DNA of 11,428 bases from NCBI GenBank assembly GCA_031260765.1, contig JAISKX010000122.1, positions 1 through 11,428 on the forward strand, in the 5' to 3' direction. This DNA is from Endomicrobium sp. GTDB lineage: Bacteria; Elusimicrobiota; Endomicrobiia; Endomicrobiales; Endomicrobiaceae. Below, piece by piece: positions 1-6,700 of this stretch (position 1 is the stretch's first letter; each line of letters begins with the position of its first letter). A program made the position numbers and the translations under genes. Below the pieces are notes generated by a model. That model made no database searches. It was not told where the DNA came from and saw only the letters and a program-made list of their open reading frames with translations.

Positions 1-20
1 GCAGGCAATGCGGGGAACAA

Positions 21-25
21 AGGAG
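21..25 (+). promoter_or_regulatory. Shine-Dalgarno of gmhA
   Basis: AGGAG lies 8 bases before the ATG at 34 and fixes that start. The frame upstream of this ATG is open to the window edge, so the SD and the family's normal N-terminus decide the start. Bases 1-33 otherwise look like the 3' tail of an unseen upstream gene. One frame, starting at base 2, stays open to a TAA at 53-55 inside gmhA, but too little is visible to name it. Confidence 0.75.
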
Positions 26-33
26 AGGATATC

Positions 34-612
34 ATGGAAACGAAGCAATTTTTAAAAGATTTAATTTCCGAGAGCATAGAAGCCAAAACAAAAATGCTTG
101 ATGATGTTCAAATTCAAAACATAGAGGCTATTTGCGATAAAGTCGTATCGGCTTATAAAGCGGGTAAAAAAACAATAATTTGCGGAAACGGCGGTTCTGC
201 GTCCGACTCTTTGCATTTTAGCGCCGAAATGGTTTGCCGTTTTGAAAAGAACCGCGCCGCTTTGCCTTCTATCGCTTTATCTGAAAACATTTCTTCTATT
301 ACAGCGGTTGGAAATGATTTTGGATACGATGTATCCTTTTGCCGCCAGCTTGAAGCTTTTGCGCAAGAAGGAGATATTTTCATAGCCATATCAACAAGCG
401 GCAATTCAAAAAATGTCATAAACGCTTTGCATACCGCTAAAAAACTAAAAATTTTCTCAATCGGCATGACAAATATTGACGGCGGACAGATGAAAGCTTT
501 ATGCGATTTATGTTTTTGCGCTCCATCCAAAATCACGGCGCGCGTCCAAGAATGCCACATCCTATTTATACATCTTCTTGCCAAAATGGTAGAAGAAAAA
601 GTCTTTATTTAA
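34..612 (+). CDS. gmhA: Sedoheptulose-7-phosphate isomerase (SIS-domain GmhA)
   Basis: This enzyme converts D-sedoheptulose 7-phosphate to D-glycero-D-manno-heptose 7-phosphate in the cytosol, the committed step to ADP-heptose for LPS core or glycan heptosylation. The 192-residue product has the family's usual length and a single SIS domain. The phosphosugar-binding loop GNGGSASDS is at residues 51-59 and the second SIS loop STSGNS at 120-125. His61, Glu65, Gln172 and His180 occupy the metal/active-site positions known from E. coli GmhA, with the same numbering, and the C-terminal RVQE..HI....H signature is intact. A good SD precedes the ATG. The stop lies 14 bases before the giant outer-membrane gene, so the two are very likely cotranscribed. 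A DiaA-type SIS protein is the main alternative, but the complete catalytic set and an rfaE2 gene downstream favour GmhA. Confidence 0.93.
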   Translation: METKQFLKDLISESIEAKTKMLDDVQIQNIEAICDKVVSAYKAGKKTIICGNGGSASDSLHFSAEMVCRFEKNRAALPSIALSENISSITAVGNDFGYDVSFCRQLEAFAQEGDIFIAISTSGNSKNVINALHTAKKLKIFSIGMTNIDGGQMKALCDLCFCAPSKITARVQECHILFIHLLAKMVEEKVFI

Positions 613-615
613 AAC

Positions 616-620
616 GGAGA
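616..620 (+). promoter_or_regulatory. Shine-Dalgarno of the giant surface protein
   Basis: GGAGA lies 6 bases before the ATG at 627. It decides the start: the open frame extends upstream to an ATG at 501 inside gmhA, but only the ATG at 627 has an SD, and only from there does the protein begin with a clean signal peptide. Confidence 0.85.
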
Positions 621-626
621 GTGTCA

Positions 627-704
627 ATGAAACAAATAAAAAAGTTGAAAAAACTCATACTCGTTTTTATCGCTTTATTCTTCATGAATTCCTTTTCTTA
701 TGCT
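627..704 (+). other. Sec signal peptide of the giant protein
   Basis: Residues 1-26 have a Lys-rich n-region (KQIKKLKK), a hydrophobic core (LILVFIALFF) and a small-residue cleavage site, SYA before LP, predicted after Ala26. There is no lipobox cysteine and no extended signal-peptide region of the kind seen in some large autotransporters. Confidence 0.88.
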
Positions 705-3700
705 CTGCCTCTGACCGTTGGAAATTGGAATGAACTCTACGATAAATATCGTATGGAGCTTACTCCATATCATGATATTGAATTCCTCAATGATACTTAT
801 CAACCTAATAATTCCTATCTGCTTGGAACAGGCAGAGAGCCCGGCGGAGTAATAAACGGCATGAATTATTCTCTAAGAGGCGGGGTTGATATGGGATTTA
901 ATTTTGAATCCTCAGTATTTGTCATTACAGATGTCGGTTCAACCGGCGGACCTGGCGGCGGAATGGCTAATATAATCACTTTTAAAGACATAAGATTTCA
1001 AGATTTCAAAAACTACGACAAGGGAGTCATTTACGGCAAGGAAGATTCTTCTATAGTTTTTAGCGGGACAATGATAGAGTTTAAAAACAATTACGGCTAT
1101 CTTGGGACTTCTCTTTATTTGGAAGGGCAAACATTTTTTACAGCTAATGACATAAGATTTACAGACAATCTTTCAATTGGTTTGGACGAAATCCACGGCG
1201 GAGCGGCTATACGCGCAGTAGGCGGAAACTCTAAAACCTCTTTTGTAGGTTCTGGGAATGTATTGTTCTCGCACAATACGGCTATTAAAAACGGCGGGGC
1301 TATTTATGCCGAAGGTGGAGCTTCTTTATTATTTGATGGTTATCAAGTGGCATTTGAATACAATTCAGCTTATAATGGTATTCTTAGACCTTCAAAAGGC
1401 GGCGCTATATATATTGTTGACGCTCAAATAACATTTCAAAATTCAGGCGTATCTTTTAGTAACAATACAGCTTTTATGTATGATAATGAACAAAGCGCCG
1501 GCGCGATATTCGGCATAGGCGCTTCTATAATTTTTTCAGGGTCGCAAGTTGCTTTTGAAGACAATATCGCCGCTATGAATGTAATAGGCGTGATAAATAC
1601 AGCTGCGGGCGCGATATATGTGGAACATTCATTAGTGTCTTTTAACGATTCATCGGCTCGCTTTTTGGGTAATTTGACTTCTGTGGGAACGGACAGAGTT
1701 TCAGCAGGTTCTATTTTTATGAGAGATGTCTCAACGCTCGCATTTAGCGGCTCAACTGTTAATTTTGAAAACGGCGGACGCGGCGGCGGGGATTATTCTC
1801 AAGACAGTTCTGTCATCATCAGCAATTCCATATTGAGATGGACGAGTTCAAAAGGGATTTTTAACAATAATATCTCTACAACTCCTACCGAAGGCGGAGC
1901 CGCTTTAAAGATGTTTTCTACCATTGGTTATAAAACTTTTATGTTTTCAGATAATTCCGAAATAGATTTTACAAATAACACTTCTCAAAACGGCGGAGCG
2001 CTTTACACCGTCAGTTCTTCTATCACTATCAGACAATCAAAAATAAATTTTGAAGGAAATACCGCTATAAGTTCAGGCGGCGCTCTTTTTGCGGGAACAG
2101 ACGCTAAGATATACTTTTTTGATTCCACAACTGTTTTTTCAGGAAATTCAGCTGGACTTCGCGGAGACGCTCTCTATTTAGCGGGTAATGCCGAAATGCA
2201 CTTTATAGGCGGGCTTGTGTCTTTTAACAATTATGGCAATATAAATTCAGTCAATGATATATGGTTTTTAGAAAATAGCGCTAAGTTGAATTTTTCAAGC
2301 GGCTCGGTAGAAGCTATAGGCAATAAAGCCGATGTGGGGGCTTTTTTAAGCATTATTAACAGAGATTTTGTTTTTGGACGCAATGCTAATTTTGCAAACA
2401 ATACTGCAAGAGATTTTGGCGGGGCTTTGTATATGACGAATAATGCAAAAGTAAGTTTTGGCGGACAAGTATTCTTCACTGAAAACACTGCAAATCGCGG
2501 CGGAGCCGTATATCTTTTAAATTCAACTATTGCGGCAAATAATGCCGATATACTTTTTATCAGAAATTCGGCAAATGATATTTCTGAAGTCGGAGGCGCT
2601 ATATATGCCGAAAATTCTTTTATTGACTTCAAAAACTCAACAGCCGTTTTTAATCAAAATACCGCCCGAGAAGGGAATTCAATCTATCTTTTAATGTCAA
2701 CAATGGCTGCCTCAGGCGGTTCTGTTATACAATTTGCAAACAATACGACCACCAATTCCGGCGCGGGCATATATGCTGAAAAGTCGTCTATAACTTTTTT
2801 TGCTTCAAGCATTTCTTTTTCTAATAATTATGCCAGCACGGGCGCCGGGGTTTATCTCGCTTCTTCCGCTTTTGCTATCAATGCTAAAGAAATATATTTT
2901 TTGAATAATATCGGCTGGAGTATAGCCGAGCTTCGTTCTAAAATAAATATATCGGCTTCAACTCTTGTCGTCAGCGGAAATTATGCCGGAAACGGCGGAG
3001 CTTTTAATATTGGTTCTTTGGGCGCGGTTGTCGGCGCTTCAAATATGCAGTTTGCAAATAATAGCGCGCATTATGGCGGAGCTTTTTATGTTAAAGCGGG
3101 TTCAAGCATAAGCATAAACGGCGCAGGCATTTTTGAAAACAATATAGCCGATAATCTCGGCGGCGCTATATATAATGCTGGATTTTTAGATTTGCAATCA
3201 AGAAATTCGACTATGGTTTTTATCAATAATTCGGCTGGCGTGCAAAAAAATGATATTTATAATACCGCATCCTCAACCATAAGCATAAGCGGAGATTCAG
3301 GTTCTGTGGAAATAAACGGCGGCATAGACGGAGGCGGCTGGATAATAAAGACAGGCAGGGGCGGTTTTACTATCAATACGGATAATGGTTTTAACGGAAC
3401 TTTTATACAAAGGGCTGGGACTACCACTATTACAAATCTCGGCAAGATGTTTCACGGGAACAATTTTATTGAAAATAGTCTATTGAAAGTGATAGTTCAG
3501 TCCACTTATAGTTTCAATTTGACTATAAACGAAAGAGGCGTCTTTGAATATTATAATGGAAGCGAGACTCCATTTGAAATAAATTCGGCAACTATCAAAT
3601 TTAATTCAAATAATGCTTTTGCGAGATTTAATAAAGATGCGGCTTTAAGCGGCAGAGCGGCATATTATATCGCTAATGATATAGGCAATAATTCTCAAAA

Positions 3701-6700
3701 CACTATAGAATTTTATAATGCAAATGCAGTGTTCGGCTCTCAGTCATATCAAAAAGGAACGAGATATGTGTTTAGCGATTCTGCTATAGATTTAACTTCT
3801 TCAACCCCTTTCAATGATGTTAAAACCACAAGTTTTTCTTATTTGCAAGCCGTAGGAACGGGAGTATATCTGACATTCGGCTTATATGTGGATGCGTCAG
3901 GTAAATTATTTACCGATATATTGTATTCAGCTCAATCTCTCGGCAGCCTCAATATAAAAGAAATCACCATATACAAAGAATTTTCAGGTTTGCTTCCTAT
4001 TGTTGATACCTATATAGAGTTTTCTACAAGAGTTATCACAGGCGCGGGCTCTATGGAATTTAATCCTATAACTCAATGGACTAATATAGTGACTGACGAA
4101 TATCAATATATAATCAATGTAGACGTCAGCTCTTCTTGGATTTCAGTGATTTTTGCAAGGCATCCTGAAGATTCTCTAAATGTTGTAAATATGGACAGCG
4201 GAAATAGAGAATATAGAACAAAAATAATCGCTAAATTAAATCCCACTTCAAATACCTATCATATACTTGAAAACCTCGGACTAACCGGCTCGGGAACATT
4301 TTATTTAAGTTCGGCAAGCATAAGTTCCGGCGGAGTAAATTTGCTCTCGGGACTATCTCGTTTAGACCAGACGACAAGAGGTTCGTTTTTTAAATTGGTA
4401 AATGTCACTGCTCTCATCATAGACAAATTGTCAATATCAAGCGCCTATGCAAGCGGTTCAGACCCAAGCACGGCTACTGTTAACGGGAGCATAATATATA
4501 TGACAAATCAGTCGGCATCCGCTATTTTGCGCGATACCAATTTATTTTATAATTTAGCTGAACAAGACGGAGGCGCGATATATGCAACTAATGGAATATT
4601 AAAAATTGAATCCGCTTCGCAAACAGTTTCAATAGTAAATAACAGCGCGAGAAACAGCGGCGGCGTCATTTTTACCGAAAATGCGCGGACTACTGTGTCT
4701 GCTACAGCAAACAAAAATATTACATTCTCGCATAATCAGGCGGTAAACGGCGGCGTATTATACGGTCTTAATAATTCCCAAACATATTTTTCTGGGTCTG
4801 GAAATTTTCAAATATCTTTTTTAAACAATACGGCGTCTTTTGGAGCGGTTTTTTTCCTTCAAGACTCCTATCTTAATTGGACAAAAGGCACATCTATTTT
4901 TGAAGACCATACTGCAGACGCTGACGGCGGCGATTTTTATTCAAATAAATCAAGCATTGTTTTTAATAGCGCCACGGCAAGTTGGACTAATAATAGAGCT
5001 CTTAATGGTTCAGGAGGAGTCTTTTATCTTGATATGTCCACTTTAAATTTCAATTCAAGTTTAATAACTTGGACAAACAATACAGCCGTTTCTCATGGCG
5101 GCGCTGTTTATTTAAGGCGCTCAAGCGCTAATTTTAATAATTCTACAATGTCATTTGTCCATTCCCGTTCAGGCGGTCAAGGCGGTTTCGCTTATATTCA
5201 ACAGTCAAATGTTAATTTTGACTTTGTCAATGCAAATTGGCTTGATTCCACTGCGGATTTAGACGGCGGTATTTTCTATGTTGACGGTAATTCCAAAGTC
5301 AATTTTAGGAATGGGAATTTTAATTTCAACAATGCTTTTAGCGGTTCAAACGGCGGAGCTTTTAATCTGAATAATTCAATAGTTGTTATCAGCAGCGCAA
5401 GAGCGGCTTTTGTCAATAATAGCGCCGTTTCTAACGGCGGCGTATTTTATATGCAAGATTCAAATTTAAGTTTTATCAATTCCCAATCTTCTTTTTCTAA
5501 TTCTTCAGCTGCGGACGGGGGAGCATTCTATTTGCAAAATTCCAATATTTCTTTTTCAAGCGGTCAAGTTTTGTTTTCAAATACAAGAGCTTTAGGCGGA
5601 AACGGCGGCGTATTTTATTTGAATCAATCAACGCTTAGCTTTAGCAGCATTGCCGTATCCTTTGTCAATAGCAGCGCTAAAGAAGACGGTAATATCATTT
5701 ATGCTCAAGATTCGCTCGTCAATCTCATAACAGTTTCAAGCGGTTTAGTTTTTGAAGCCAATCAAAGTAAAAACGATATTTGGTTGAGTAATTCAAATCT
5801 CAATATTCAAACAAGGCAAGGCTCTGCAATAATAATGAGAAACGGCATATTTGCAAGTAATTCAAGCATAAATAAAAAGAGTCAAGGGGAACTCCGCATA
5901 AATAAAACCTTTGATTTTAGCGGAGGCTATTTTACAGTTGAGCCCAAAAGCCGCATAGTGATAGAAAACATAGGCAATTTCTCTTATAGCGCAAGTTCTT
6001 CCATTGCTTTAAGCAGCGGCGAGTTTTCTTTTGTAGGTTCAAAAGCTCATTTTATAGGCAATAGGTCTGACAATTATAAAGGAGGAGCATTGTCTCTTTC
6101 CAATTCAAGCCTTTCTTTTATAAATTCGCCCGCAGCTGAGTTTTCTGCAAACAGCGCCGCTCAAGGCGGCGGAGCTATATTTCTTGAAAATAATAGTTAT
6201 GCAAATTTTTACAGCGCTGTATTTGTTTCAAATAATGTTGGAGCAGTCGGCGGCGGAGCTATAGCTCTTAAAGATAGTTATGCGGGTTTTTATGAGACCA
6301 CATTTAATTCAAATAATGCCGGAGCAAATGGAGACGGCGGCGCTTTATATCTTGATAGAAGCAAAGTAAAAATTTCCAATTCTCTATTTGTAAATAATGC
6401 CGCAGGATATAGAGGCGGCGCGATATACGCTCAATACAGCTCTTTAGAGATGATAGACAGCCAATTTTCAGGCAATTCATCGGGCTTGGTAGAAGGCGGG
6501 GCGGTATATCTTCTCGGCTCTACTATGACGATTACAGCTGATAACAGCTCTCTGATTTTAGGGGCTGCAGGAAATAGAGAAAAATATTTTTATTTATCAA
6601 ACTCTCAATTGGTATTGGACGCAGAAAATAAAAAAGATATACGGATAGATAATCAAATATACGGCGATGGGGAAAATACTATACTCAGAAAACAAGGAAG

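Noticed and set aside
501..626. In-frame extension of the giant gene upstream to an ATG at 501
   Set aside because: The extra 42 residues overlap gmhA, have no SD and would bury the signal peptide; the ATG at 627 has an SD and starts a typical signal sequence.
2231..2632. Open frame on the minus strand, and similar minus-strand frames at 153-584, 3257-3445, 6773-7033 and 11147-11422
   Set aside because: They lie wholly within strongly supported + strand genes. Their Pro/Ala-rich composition is what the complement of GGC/GGA-rich repeat codons gives. None shows a recognisable domain.
4849..4855. Homopolymer runs in the giant gene (seven T at 4849-4855, seven A at 3244-3250, five G at 2336-2340) as phase-variation switches
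   Set aside because: The runs are short for slippage switching, occur at the frequency expected in AT-rich coding DNA and are not near the start codon.
4840..5046. Short + strand open frame inside repeat block B
   Set aside because: It is a frame shadow of the giant gene with no SD and no recognisable product.
1197..6521. CRISPR array or DNA tandem repeat suggested by the recurring GGCGGAGC/GGCGGCGC words
   Set aside because: The words recur at codon-phased but irregular spacing, the intervening sequence is coding and the similarity is at protein level (GGAIY motif). There are no identical repeats with unique spacers.
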